Assembly (NCBI GenBank): GCA_937873515.1
Contig: CALMYB010000013.1
Coordinates: 1-64,000 of the forward strand
Source: an uncultured Acidobacteriota bacterium
GTDB lineage: Bacteria > Acidobacteriota > Blastocatellia > Pyrinomonadales > Pyrinomonadaceae
DNA: 64,000 nt
Direction of reading: 5' to 3'
Below the pieces are notes generated by a model. It searched no databases. It had not been told where the DNA came from and was given only the letters and a program-made list of their open reading frames with translations. Shown piece by piece: positions 56,208 to 64,000 of the stretch (positions are counted from its first letter, which is position 1; each line of letters opens with the position of its first letter). A program made the position numbers and the translations under genes.

Positions 56208-56636
56208 TCAGATGATCGTATAGGTCGACAGTCCGGTCGCGATGAGTTTGCCATTCTCCTGCGAAAAGACGTCTGCGGATACGCTGAATATTCGTCGGCC
56301 GGCACGCACGATCTTTGCCGTACACGTAAGCGGGCCTTCGATGTGCGGCCTTAGATAGTGAACAGTAAGATCGATGGTCGCAGTTGCCGCCTCAGGTGCG
56401 ACCCGCGTCCGAACTGCGAACGCCATCGCCGTGTCGATCAAAGTCGCGGTCACTCCGCCGTGCAAAATGCCGCTCGGCTGCCGGAGGTCGTCCCGCATAA
56501 CGAGCTCGAACGTTGCCTCGTCCAGCTTCATATCGATGAGCTTCATCCCAATCAATTTTGCGAAGGGTAGCTCTGAAAGGAGCGTTCGTGCCCGTTCGAA
56601 CAGGTCCTCGATCGGCATCGGTGCCTCATTGTCCAT
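56208..56636 (-). CDS. PaaI-type hotdog thioesterase
   Basis: The ATG at 56636 gives 142 residues; an earlier in-frame start adds 17 residues unlike the family, and a slightly later Met is possible. The hotdog core is visible: [20 protein letters not shown] holds the HGG motif on the central helix, and the strands [20 protein letters not shown] and [18 protein letters not shown] follow. Such enzymes hydrolyse aryl- or acyl-CoA thioesters. It leads the three-gene operon with the ABC exporter (8-bp spacing), so its substrate may be linked to a lipid-like exported compound; that is inference. Confidence 0.9.
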   Translation of the reverse strand: MDNEAPMPIEDLFERARTLLSELPFAKLIGMKLIDMKLDEATFELVMRDDLRQPSGILHGGVTATLIDTAMAFAVRTRVAPEAATATIDLTVHYLRPHIEGPLTCTAKIVRAGRRIFSVSADVFSQENGKLIATGLSTYTII

Positions 56637-56721
56637 AAAAACGAAAAAATTATGCCGCCCGAAAAAAGCGGCGGGTTTGACAAACAAACTCTAGTATTTG
56701 AAGTTTAACATATCACTCACG

Positions 56722-57495
56722 ATGGAGAGCGACAGCCAAATTTTGCAACAACTTCAGCGGCGCTTTGTGTTGGGAGCCTGTGCTCTTCTGCCTATTTCGC
56801 CGTTCTTATACGTCCAGGGACAGATCACTCGCTGGAAGATCGGCGTGCTCCCCGGTGCGGCCGGAGAGACCTCGGGCAGGACCGGCGGCCAAGATGAAGA
56901 GGCCGTCCGCCTGCTTGTGCTTGGCGAATCGACAGTTGCCGGCCTCGGTGCCCGGGACCACGAACACGCTCTCGCCGGACGATTTGCCCATTATCTCGGT
57001 CAAGCCATCGGACGGCCCGTCGAATGGCTGGTAATCGGAAAGAACGGTGTCACGGCACGACGAACGATCGAGGATCTGATGCCGCTTCTGCCTGAACAAA
57101 AATTCGATTTCGTGCTCCTCGGTATCGGCGGCAACGACGTTCTTAAACTCTCGAGCCCGCGGAAATGGCGCCGCGATATGCTCGAGCTCCTTTCGCTCCT
57201 CCGCAACCGGAACGATGCATCCGATATATTTATCACGAACTGTCCGATGATCGTCGAATCTCCGGCATTGCCTGAGCCGATCAAGACGCTCCTTTGGCAG
57301 CTATCGCAAATGCACGACCGGAACATTCGGGAATTCAGCCGCGGCCTTGAACGGATCACATACTATCCGCAGCCCAAAACAATAGATTCGGAGAATTTTT
57401 TCGCCGACGGAATTCACCCGTCCGAAGAAGGTTATGACCGTTGGGCACGGGCGATGATCGAATATTTTTCAGCGGACCATAAGCTTTGGAAATAG
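56722..57495 (+). CDS. SGNH/GDSL-family hydrolase
   Basis: From the ATG at 56722 the product is 257 residues. An N-terminal hydrophobic stretch (VLGACALLPISPFLYVQG) may anchor it in the membrane. The SGNH blocks are present: Ser70 in LLVLGESTVAGLGA, Gly in VIGKNGVTARRT, Asn139 in LLGIGGNDVLKL, and Asp229/His232 in FFADGIHPSEEGY. These make up the esterase/lipase catalytic set. Substrates in the family include lysophospholipids, acetylated sugars and thioesters. The next gene starts inside its 3' end in another frame, so the two are translationally linked. Confidence 0.88.
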   Translation: MESDSQILQQLQRRFVLGACALLPISPFLYVQGQITRWKIGVLPGAAGETSGRTGGQDEEAVRLLVLGESTVAGLGARDHEHALAGRFAHYLGQAIGRPVEWLVIGKNGVTARRTIEDLMPLLPEQKFDFVLLGIGGNDVLKLSSPRKWRRDMLELLSLLRNRNDASDIFITNCPMIVESPALPEPIKTLLWQLSQMHDRNIREFSRGLERITYYPQPKTIDSENFFADGIHPSEEGYDRWARAMIEYFSADHKLWK

Positions 57496-58970
57496 ACCGC
57501 CTCAAAACAAAGCTCGCGATCTTTAGCGAATGGCTGCTCGTTAGCCGTCGCGGCAAGGGCTTTCCCATCGCGAGCGGCGAGATCGAGCTGGAGATTGACG
57601 AAAAGGCCGTCTTTATCAGCTTTTTTGACGATACCGGCAAGCATCGTTGGCGACTGAATGGAGTTGAGTTTGATGGTGAAGAGATAGCCCTCGACGTTGC
57701 CGGGCCGTTCGGACGAGAACAGCAGACCTTGAAGCTCGTGCCAAGAACACCGGCGTCTCAGCTTGCCGCCGAGATCGAGGCGGCTCGGCTTGCCGCTGCC
57801 CAAGCCGCAGCGGAATTGGCTGTTCGAAGTTTTCCGAATACAAAGATCTCGCGCGTCTCCCTTGGCGAGAAAGGCGGACGCCTAGCACACATCTTTCTTG
57901 CGACGCCGACGAAGACAGAGATCGCGGCGATCGCAGACGTTACCAATACCGTTACGCACTCGGACCTTCTGGCGAGCTCGATCCTCTGGAGTGAAAAGCT
58001 CGGCCGACGCAAGAAACCCATCCACGACCTGCTGATAATGTGCGAGAAGCGTCGTTTGACGCCGCTCCGTCGTCTTCACGCGATGCTGAACGATCATTGG
58101 AGGTCGCGCCTTTCGATCGCGAGCATTGACCGCCGCGAAGAGATCCCGGTCCTGAAGTTTCACGACGGATTTAGGATGAGCGAGCTTTGGCGCGAAAAGC
58201 CGAAGCTCTTTGTGCTGCCTCAGACTCAGATCCACTCTAGAACGGCAAATGCGATCCGCGCTCTCGCTCCCGACAAGATCGATGCACTTCACGTTGCAAA
58301 AGGAGACACTCTACGCTTCCTTGGGATGCCTTTCGCCCGCGTCCGAACGCTCCAACGAACGGAGGCCGCATGGTTCGGCACCGGACGCTCGGAGAAACAT
58401 CCGTTGACCGACGCGAGCTGGGACAAGATGGAGAAGCTTGTCCGCAGCCTCGACGCATTTCGCAGCCACGAAACAGCAAATAAACATCATGCGTTTTACC
58501 GCAGCGACACCGAATCCTGGCTCGAATCGATCCTCCGCCGCGACATCACAAAGCTCGATAAGAACTTGCGGCTCTCGCCTCTCTATCACCAATTCCGCTC
58601 CGGCCGCAGCGAGAAGATCGATCTTCTTGCGATCCGCAACGACGGACGTCTCGTGGTCATCGAGCTAAAGGCGAAACCGGATCGCAATATGATCTTTCAG
58701 GCCTTAGAATACTGGCGGAACGTGGAGATCAGACGCCGGAGCGGTGCCCTTGCGGAAGCAAAATTATTCGGCGAGCAGAAGATCGCTGACCGACCCGCGA
58801 TCATCTACCTTGCGGCTCCGGCGTGGAGTTTTCATCAGGAATTCGAGTTCTTCGCGCGAACGGTCTCGCCCGATATCGAGATATGGCGTTTCGAACTTCA
58901 CGAGGAATGGCGGCGTGAGATCAAGGTCGTCTCGCGGATCTGCTATTCGCCCTTGGGCGAAAATCTGTAG
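57486..58970 (+). CDS. Uncharacterised protein with C-terminal NucS-like (PD-D/ExK) nuclease domain
   Basis: A 494-residue protein starting at a TTG inside the SGNH gene. Residues 1-330 are mixed sequence with an Ala-rich helix (LAAEIEAARLAAAQAAAELA) and no recognised domain. Residues about 340-420 look like the PD-(D/E)xK nuclease core of NucS/DUF91: Glu347 (ESWLESILRRDI), Asp379 (SEKIDLLAIRNDG), Glu393 and Lys395 (VVIELKAKPD), and Gln405 (IFQALEYWRNV). All metal-binding positions are intact. No signal peptide is visible. The true DNA substrate is unknown. The 3' end overlaps the convergent response-regulator gene by 28 bp. Confidence 0.8.
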   Translation: MEIDRLKTKLAIFSEWLLVSRRGKGFPIASGEIELEIDEKAVFISFFDDTGKHRWRLNGVEFDGEEIALDVAGPFGREQQTLKLVPRTPASQLAAEIEAARLAAAQAAAELAVRSFPNTKISRVSLGEKGGRLAHIFLATPTKTEIAAIADVTNTVTHSDLLASSILWSEKLGRRKKPIHDLLIMCEKRRLTPLRRLHAMLNDHWRSRLSIASIDRREEIPVLKFHDGFRMSELWREKPKLFVLPQTQIHSRTANAIRALAPDKIDALHVAKGDTLRFLGMPFARVRTLQRTEAAWFGTGRSEKHPLTDASWDKMEKLVRSLDAFRSHETANKHHAFYRSDTESWLESILRRDITKLDKNLRLSPLYHQFRSGRSEKIDLLAIRNDGRLVVIELKAKPDRNMIFQALEYWRNVEIRRRSGALAEAKLFGEQKIADRPAIIYLAAPAWSFHQEFEFFARTVSPDIEIWRFELHEEWRREIKVVSRICYSPLGENL

Positions 58971-59647
58971 CCGACCCCGCGAACCGTTTGTAGAAGCTGT
59001 GGTTTGTCGCCCGTGTCACCGATGATCCGTCGAAGCCGTACTACAAAATTATCGATGGCCCGCGTGTCCGTATCCTCGGCGAGATCCCAAACCTTTGTAA
59101 GTATCTCGGTACGCGACACCGCTCGTTCCGGGTGGTCGTTAAAATATCGCAGAAGCTTTGCTTCAAGTATTGTGATGGCCGTTGTTTCACCCTCGAACTC
59201 GACCTTCAGCTCGCCGAGATCGACCATTCTGCCATTGACCGAAATAACGCCGGAACTTTCGGCTTTCTTTTCGACAAGCCAATCGCGCCGACGGATCAGG
59301 CCATTGATCCGCGCAAAAAAGATATTTAGGTCAAAGGGTTTTGGAAGGTAGTCATCCGCACCGGCCTCAAAACCTTTCAGGACGTCCTCAGCCTGGCCGA
59401 GCGCGGTCAACATAAGGATCGGTGTATAATCTTTCTTCTCGCGAAGGCGTTTTGCGACCTCGAAACCATCGATTCCCGGCAGCATCACATCAAGTACCGC
59501 CGCATCAAAATCACCGGCGTTGAATTCTGCGATCGCCTGCTCGCCATCTGCGGCGCAAACTACGTCATAGCCCTCCGCTTCGAGGTTAAATCTCAGGCCG
59601 GTGGCAATATGCTCTTCGTCTTCGACGATCAGGATACGTGCTCTCAT
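58943..59647 (-). CDS. OmpR-family response regulator
   Basis: A 234-residue two-component regulator. The receiver domain has the acidic pocket at Glu9-Asp10-Glu11 (ILIVEDEEH), phospho-acceptor Asp53 (AAVLDVMLPGIDG), Thr81 (ILMLTALGQ) and Lys103 (DYLPKPFDLN). The C-terminal winged helix (about 135-232) has VEFEGETTAITILEAKLLRY, FNDHPERAVSRTEIL and QTVRGVGYRFSPKG. Its stop codon region overlaps the convergent NucS-like gene by 28 bp. It precedes the histidine kinase gene with a 4-bp overlap, so the two form one operon. Confidence 0.95.
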   Translation of the reverse strand: MRARILIVEDEEHIATGLRFNLEAEGYDVVCAADGEQAIAEFNAGDFDAAVLDVMLPGIDGFEVAKRLREKKDYTPILMLTALGQAEDVLKGFEAGADDYLPKPFDLNIFFARINGLIRRRDWLVEKKAESSGVISVNGRMVDLGELKVEFEGETTAITILEAKLLRYFNDHPERAVSRTEILTKVWDLAEDTDTRAIDNFVVRLRRIIGDTGDKPQLLQTVRGVGYRFSPKGE

Positions 59648-60531
59648 GATCTTGGCAGCCTCACACGAAATGTCGATCCGCGTCCTTCACCGCGACTCTC
59701 CGCGGCCGCACGGCCGCCGTGCTTTTCGATGATCGCACGAACTATCGACAATCCCAGGCCTGTGCCCTTCACCGCCGGAGCTGAACGCGTATTCGACGAC
59801 CGATAGAACCGCTTGAAGACGCGCTTCAGATCCGCACGCGCGATACCGATGCCGCTATCCTTGATGAAAACTTCGGCATATTTTGTCGAACTTGCGGTCA
59901 GGCGAATACTGATACGAACTTCATCCGGCGAATATTTGACCGCGTTATCGAAGAGGTTCAAGAACGCTGTTTGGAGTTCGCGGGCATCGCCCACAATAAA
60001 GATATGTTCTTTCGGCAGCGACAAGCGTACGGCCGCTTCATCCAGATGGTGCCGCGACCTGAGAATGCCCGTGGCCTCAGCGAGCACCTCGCCGAGATCG
60101 AGTTCATCAAGATCGAGCCGTCGTCCTTTTTCACGCGTCCGGCTTGCCTGCAGAACCTGCTGCACGGTCAACAAGAGCCGATCGTTGTCCGCGCTCATTA
60201 TCTCGTAGAATTCCCGCCGCCTTTCCGGCTCAATATCTCGAGAGAGGAGCGTGTCGAGATAGAGTTTGATCGATGCAATCGGCGTTTTAAGCTCGTGCGT
60301 TACGGCGTTCAAGAAGGCGTCGTGCTGTTCGTTGCGTCGGATCTCGCGAAGCAGAAAGATCGTGTTCAGCGTCAAACCCGTGATGATCAGGGCAAAAAAG
60401 ATGATGCCGAAGATCAGCAACGCGACCTCGCGTACGTTCAAAAGGATCCAGCCGACATTCAACGCGACGGTGATAACGAGCAGGCAGATGCCAAGGATCA
60501 AGAAGAATATGGTCGTCCGCCGTCGCCGCAT
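59644..60531 (-). CDS. Sensor histidine kinase
   Basis: The 295-residue partner of the response regulator, with the order on the minus strand kinase first, regulator second, overlapping by ATGA. Two transmembrane helices lie close together (FFLILGICLLVITVALNVGW; VALLIFGIIFFALIITGLTL) with almost no periplasmic loop, so it may sense membrane state or an intramembrane partner. The HisKA domain carries His79 (LNAVTHELKTPIASIKL). The HATPase domain has N-box LNLFDNAVKYSPDE, G1 DSGIGIARADLK and G2 GTGLGLSIVRAI. No HAMP or PAS domain is present. Confidence 0.95.
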   Translation of the reverse strand: MRRRRTTIFFLILGICLLVITVALNVGWILLNVREVALLIFGIIFFALIITGLTLNTIFLLREIRRNEQHDAFLNAVTHELKTPIASIKLYLDTLLSRDIEPERRREFYEIMSADNDRLLLTVQQVLQASRTREKGRRLDLDELDLGEVLAEATGILRSRHHLDEAAVRLSLPKEHIFIVGDARELQTAFLNLFDNAVKYSPDEVRISIRLTASSTKYAEVFIKDSGIGIARADLKRVFKRFYRSSNTRSAPAVKGTGLGLSIVRAIIEKHGGRAAAESRGEGRGSTFRVRLPRS

Positions 60532-60570
60532 TGCTAAATGTTAGTAGAAAACCACGCGGTTCCAAAGAGA

Positions 60571-60601
60571 AATGCCGCGGAGTCGGTGCTGCCGCGGCAT
60601 T
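60571..60601 (-). terminator. Terminator of the desaturase gene
   Basis: AATGCCGCGG and CCGCGGCATT form a perfect 10-bp stem around an 11-nt loop, 27 bp after the desaturase stop. On the minus strand it is followed by TCTCTTTGG, a weak U-tract; on the plus strand TTTT follows, although no plus-strand gene ends here. Confidence 0.75.
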
Positions 60602-60627
60602 TTTGATGTTCGATCGCGGACCGCTGG

Positions 60628-61545
60628 TTATGCGGCCTTCTTCATCGCATCCTTAGCGGCCTCAGCCTTAATGTCGTAACCATAAAGGTCTTTCACAAGC
60701 CCGACCTTTTCAAGGGCCTTCAGCTGTATCCAATTCACATCAACTTCGGCAGCGGTCATACCGTGCCGTGCGGAACGCGGGATCGCGTGATGGTTATTAT
60801 GCCAGCCTTCTCCGAATGTGATCGCAGCGATAAGAGCGTTGTTTCGCGAAGTATCACGCGTATCGAACCTTCGGCTGCCCCAAAGGTGTGTTGCGGAATT
60901 CACGAGCCAGGTCGAATGCCATCCGATGACCGTGCGTAAGAAGATGCCCGCCAAAACCATCGACCACCCGCCGATCGCAAAAAGGACGCCGCCGACAAGG
61001 ATCGCTGTCACGTAATAGTACTTATCGATAAAGACGAGGAACGGATCACGAAGCAGATCGGGCGAATATCGTTCGCGAACACTCTGCGGCTGAACCTGAG
61101 CTGTGCCGCGGAAGATCCAGCCCATATGCGCCCAAAAAACGCCATTGAAAGGGCTGTGCGGATCGCGGTCGGTCTCCGTGAACGCGTGATGCAGGCGGTG
61201 CGTCGTAACCCATGAGATCGGGCCCGACTGCAGGGCAAGAGTACCGCAGACCGCCAAGAAGTGCTCAAGCCAACGCGGCGACTTGAATCCGCGGTGGGTG
61301 TAAAGGCGATGGTAGCCAAGGCCGATGCCCCAACTGCCCGCTATCCACCACGTTGCAAGCAATGCGACAAGATTCGCCCACGAGAAGGTAAAGATCGCCC
61401 AGATCGCAAAGATATGAAAAAGAGCTACAAAGAACATCGTGTTCCAATGCCATTTCTTGCGATCGACCGGTTCGAAATCAATAATATTTTCCACGTTTAT
61501 CAGATCTAGTCCTGTGTGTATATAATGCTGGCCTAAATAGTCCAA
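60628..61545 (-). CDS. Acyl-lipid/acyl-CoA (delta-9-type) fatty-acid desaturase
   Basis: A 305-residue integral membrane di-iron enzyme that introduces a double bond into acyl chains. The three histidine boxes are HRLYTHRGF, HRLHHAFTETDRDPHS and GEGWHNNHHAIPRSARHG, the last with the extra upstream residues typical of stearoyl-CoA desaturases. Hydrophobic segments flank them (MFFVALFHIFAIWAIFTFSW; YVTAILVGGVLFAIGGWSMV). Only box spacing, not regioselectivity, can be read from sequence. Electron donors are not encoded nearby. It is divergent from the acpP-fabF cluster, in keeping with a lipid-synthesis neighbourhood. Confidence 0.93.
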   Translation of the reverse strand: MDYLGQHYIHTGLDLINVENIIDFEPVDRKKWHWNTMFFVALFHIFAIWAIFTFSWANLVALLATWWIAGSWGIGLGYHRLYTHRGFKSPRWLEHFLAVCGTLALQSGPISWVTTHRLHHAFTETDRDPHSPFNGVFWAHMGWIFRGTAQVQPQSVRERYSPDLLRDPFLVFIDKYYYVTAILVGGVLFAIGGWSMVLAGIFLRTVIGWHSTWLVNSATHLWGSRRFDTRDTSRNNALIAAITFGEGWHNNHHAIPRSARHGMTAAEVDVNWIQLKALEKVGLVKDLYGYDIKAEAAKDAMKKAA

Positions 61546-61765
61546 GGCTTTTTCGACCTTTTCAAGCGTAACACCTTGAAGGGCAATAGTTTGTAAGAGT
61601 TTTGTAAGCCTTCCGGCGATGGCTGCCGATGCCGCTCGAAAGAGTCAATTCTGGCATTTACCCGCGACAAAATGTATCCTTTTTGTTCGACGCTCTAAGG
61701 ACGGTCATTAACGCCCGCACCTTGCGTGTTTCTTAAACTAAACTCATTTTGAGAGGATCGTTGCC

Positions 61766-62098
61766 GTGTCAGAAGGAACCGTTGCAGACCGTGTAATAAA
61801 AGTTTTTGCGGACTTTAAGAAAGTGCCTCGTGAAGAGATCACGATGGATACTACCTTCGAGGAGCTAGGTCTTGATTCGCTCGACGGATTGAACCTCATC
61901 TTTGAGCTTGAAGAGGAATTTGACCTTGTCGTCCCTGACAATAAGGTTCAGGAAATGAAGAGCGTTCGGCAGGCCGTCGAGGGCATCGAAACGCTGCTTG
62001 ATATGAAGGCAAAGGGCATCGATCCCGTAGCCGCCGCCGCGGAAGAATTTGCCGCCCAGCAGGCAAAACTAAAAGAAGATAAGGACGCGGCCTCCTAA
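61766..62098 (+). CDS. acpP: Acyl carrier protein with C-terminal extension
   Basis: A GTG start (GAGAGGATC upstream) gives 110 residues. Residues 1-78 are a standard acyl carrier domain with the phosphopantetheine-attachment Ser38 in ELGLDSLDGLNLIFELEEEF. A ~30-residue tail rich in Ala/Glu/Lys (AAAEEFAAQQAKLKEDKDAA) extends beyond the usual ~78 residues and probably forms a helix. fabF begins 5 bp after the stop, so carrier and condensing enzyme are cotranscribed, the common arrangement in fatty-acid synthesis. The extension makes a specialised carrier possible. Confidence 0.95.
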   Translation: MSEGTVADRVIKVFADFKKVPREEITMDTTFEELGLDSLDGLNLIFELEEEFDLVVPDNKVQEMKSVRQAVEGIETLLDMKAKGIDPVAAAAEEFAAQQAKLKEDKDAAS

Positions 62099-62103
62099 AA
62101 TAG

Positions 62104-63318
62104 ATGCGTAGAGTCGTTGTAACCGGAATGGGTGTCATCTCGCCCATTGGAAATGATGTAGATAGTTTTTGGAGCTCGCTTCAAGAAGGCCGTTCCGGCA
62201 TCGGCCCGATCGAGAAGGTCGATGTTTCGCACCTTCGCTTCAAGAACGCGGCCGAAGTCCGCAATTTCGATCCGGCCGCCCTTTTCGATGAAAAGCTGCT
62301 TTTCTGGCTCGACCCTTTCGCTCAGTATGGCGTGGCTGCTGCAAGGCAGGCCCTTATCGACAGCGGCCTCGAACTTACCGATGCGGTCAAAGACCGCACG
62401 GGCGTGATCACCGGCTCGTGTCTCGGCGGCAAAATAACTGAGGATGAGCTCTACAAGAAACTTTATGCCGAAGGAATTCGGCGGCAGCCGCCCGTTGCTA
62501 TCCCAAAGGCGATGAGCAACGCGGTCGCAAGCCAGGTTTCGATGGAGTTCGGCCTGACGGGCGCGACCTTTACGACATCGACCGCATGCGCATCTGCGAA
62601 TCACGCGATGGGGCAGGCGTTCTGGCTCATTCGCCAGGGCACGCTCGACGCCGCATTCACGGGTGCAAGCGAAGCTCCGATCTGCACCGGCAGCCTGCAC
62701 GCCTGGGAGACGATGCGTGTCGTTTCGGCCGATACTTGTCGGCCATTCTCAAAGGACCGCAGCGGAATGATACTCGGTGAAGGCGGTGCGATGTTCGTCT
62801 TTGAGGAATTGGAGGCGGCAAAAGCTCGCGGAGCGAAGATCTACGCAGAGGTAGTTGGTTTCGGGATGTCTGCCGATGCTCACCATTTGACGATGCCCGC
62901 ATCGGCCGGAGCTTCAAAGGCGATGCGGCTCGCGCTGGAAGATGCGAACCTTGCACGGGAACAGATCGGCTATATCAACGCCCACGGCACGGCAACGCAG
63001 GCAAATGATTCGAATGAATGTCGTGCTATCCGCGATACGTTCGGCCCGCACGCAGACAAGCTTGCCATCAGCTCTACAAAATCAATGACCGGTCACTCGC
63101 TCGGCGCCGCCGGTGCGATCGAGGCGGCGGCAACGATCCTAGCGATCAAGAACGAAGTTCTGCCGCCGACCGCAAATTACAATATTCCCGATCCCGAATG
63201 CGACCTCGATGTCATCCCGAACGAGTCGCGGCCGCGGGCTGTCGATGCAGCACTCTCGAACTCCTTTGCTTTCGGCGGCCTCAATGCCGTACTCGCTTTT
63301 CGCAGATTTGACGGCTAG
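62104..63318 (+). CDS. fabF: 3-oxoacyl-ACP synthase II
   Basis: The 404-residue condensing enzyme that elongates acyl-ACP with malonyl-ACP. The thiolase-fold triad is complete: Cys162 (TTSTACASANHAMGQ), His294 (INAHGTATQANDSNE) and His331 (KSMTGHSLGAAGAIEAA). The N-terminus MRRVVVTGMGVISPIGNDVD starts 5 bp after acpP. The C-terminal NSFAFGGLNAVLAFRRF is typical. Length matches the family. Together with the carrier protein, desaturase and acyltransferase it forms a lipid-synthesis neighbourhood. Confidence 0.95.
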   Translation: MRRVVVTGMGVISPIGNDVDSFWSSLQEGRSGIGPIEKVDVSHLRFKNAAEVRNFDPAALFDEKLLFWLDPFAQYGVAAARQALIDSGLELTDAVKDRTGVITGSCLGGKITEDELYKKLYAEGIRRQPPVAIPKAMSNAVASQVSMEFGLTGATFTTSTACASANHAMGQAFWLIRQGTLDAAFTGASEAPICTGSLHAWETMRVVSADTCRPFSKDRSGMILGEGGAMFVFEELEAAKARGAKIYAEVVGFGMSADAHHLTMPASAGASKAMRLALEDANLAREQIGYINAHGTATQANDSNECRAIRDTFGPHADKLAISSTKSMTGHSLGAAGAIEAAATILAIKNEVLPPTANYNIPDPECDLDVIPNESRPRAVDAALSNSFAFGGLNAVLAFRRFDG

Positions 63319-63339
63319 GAGACTAAACTCTATTCGCAG

Positions 63340-64000
63340 ATGGCGAAAAAGGCGACCTTTCAGATTTGGGCCGAATATGTGCCCGTGCGGGCGATCTTGG
63401 GGATCCTTTCGATCCTCCCGCGAAAGCTCGCTGTCAGAACGGGCATCGCTCTCGCAAAAGCGTTCTATTCGCTGACCGGCGGGCGCAAAGAGATCGCGCT
63501 GAAGAACCTCGCGATCGCCTTTCCGGAGAAGGACGAAGGCCAATGGCTCGCTCTTCTAAAAGCATCATTCGCAAACCTTGGCCGGGTTCTCGGCGACTTC
63601 AGCCAGTTCAATAAGATGACCAGCGAACAGCTCGAGGCTCTTGTAGAGTTCGAGTTTGAGCGGCCTGAATTCGTCAACTCACCCGAACGGGCGCATATAG
63701 ACGAGCAGCGTTCTAAAGGCCGCGGAATGATCCTTGTCGGGCCGCATTTAGGGAATTGGGAGATCGGCGTCTTCGCCTATTCGGCCGCGCGCGAACCGCT
63801 CACTTATCTTGCGCGTCCGCTCGATAATCCAAAGATCGAGGAGTTTGTCGCCCGTCTGCGGTCGCGTTTTGGAAATCGGTCTATAAACAAAACGAATTCG
63901 GTCTCCGCTGCCTTCGAGATACTCCGCTCCGGCGGTATCCTCGGCGCATTGCCGGACGTGAATATGCACCCGAAGGACGGCATTTTCGTACCGTTCTTTG
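63340..64000 (+). CDS. LpxL/HtrB-like lysophospholipid acyltransferase (3' end outside window)
   Basis: The ATG at 63340, 21 bp after fabF, opens a frame that runs off the right edge (220 codons visible). MAKKATFQIWAEYVPVRAIL is followed by the amphipathic region ILPRKLAVRTGIALAKAFYS and KEIALKNLAIAFPEKDE, typical of the LpxL family N-terminus. The catalytic HxxxxE motif is in MILVGPHLGNWEIGVFAYS, and the later LARPLDNPKIEEFVARLRSR and ALPDVNMHPKDGIFVPFF match family blocks. Such enzymes transfer acyl chains from ACP to lipid A precursors or other lipids at the inner membrane, which fits cotranscription with acpP and fabF. Confidence 0.9.
   Translation, partial: MAKKATFQIWAEYVPVRAILGILSILPRKLAVRTGIALAKAFYSLTGGRKEIALKNLAIAFPEKDEGQWLALLKASFANLGRVLGDFSQFNKMTSEQLEALVEFEFERPEFVNSPERAHIDEQRSKGRGMILVGPHLGNWEIGVFAYSAAREPLTYLARPLDNPKIEEFVARLRSRFGNRSINKTNSVSAAFEILRSGGILGALPDVNMHPKDGIFVPFF

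Overview
The window looks like the chromosome of an Acidobacteriota bacterium, probably class Blastocatellia. This is an inference from gene style: several beta-helix, S74 and VIT/VWA exported proteins, a ToxR-like winged-helix/TPR regulator, PilZ and YegP-like proteins, many GTG/TTG starts and many palindromic intergenic repeats. No rRNA is present, so the placement is tentative. The first gene is cut at its 5' end and the last at its 3' end.

Left part (1-14.5 kb) is accessory DNA. A large RHS/YD-repeat gene (to 4438) is followed by a tandem series of orphan RHS 3'-end cassettes. Each holds a short near-identical piece of RHS core, a shared linker, a different C-terminal tip, and then a small gene with a signal peptide (4488-5150, 6444-6890, 8194-8733). 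A fourth core copy is a broken remnant that stops abruptly at about 9020. There it meets a mobile-element module on the minus strand: an excisionase-like protein, a zinc-ribbon protein, a RepA-like ATPase and a zinc-finger/TOPRIM primase-like protein. An unknown basic protein and a tyrosine recombinase follow. Next to the recombinase lies the 3' half of a tRNA-Thr(CGT) gene (14466-14510), which looks like an attachment site. Two short repeat arrays (9-bp units at 10154-10207; CGTG boxes about 11 bp apart at 11775-11880) lie in the replication/excision module.

From 14.6 to 36 kb the content is mostly ordinary chromosome: a lipoprotein, an ECF sigma factor with a sigma-54-like promoter, a class V aminotransferase, signal peptidase I, carA, a K+-dependent-type membrane pyrophosphatase, a secreted beta-helix protein, a HerA-like ATPase, a VapBC toxin-antitoxin pair with a palindromic operator, a NamZ/DUF1343 protein, YegP, an S66 carboxypeptidase, an amylo-alpha-1,6-glucosidase and a ToxR-like/TPR regulator. 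Repeat-rich intergenic stretches separate several of them.

From 37 to 44 kb there are two large exported structural proteins: a CSLREAI/beta-helix/thrombospondin-3/PD40 protein, translationally coupled to a small HTH-like gene, and an S74-chaperone fibre protein. From 44 to 48.5 kb a minus-strand methionine operon (PLP enzyme, ACT-less aspartokinase-homoserine dehydrogenase fusion, second PLP enzyme) sits under a SAM-II riboswitch with an intrinsic terminator and a recognisable promoter.

From 48.5 to 64 kb come a saccharopine dehydrogenase-like enzyme, a PilZ protein, a 3D-domain cell-wall protein, a VIT/VWA protein with TonB-receptor-plug-like and TonB-C-like segments, an ABC exporter operon, an SGNH hydrolase, a NucS-like nuclease candidate, a two-component system, a fatty-acid desaturase, and a lipid cluster (acyl carrier protein, FabF, LpxL-like acyltransferase).
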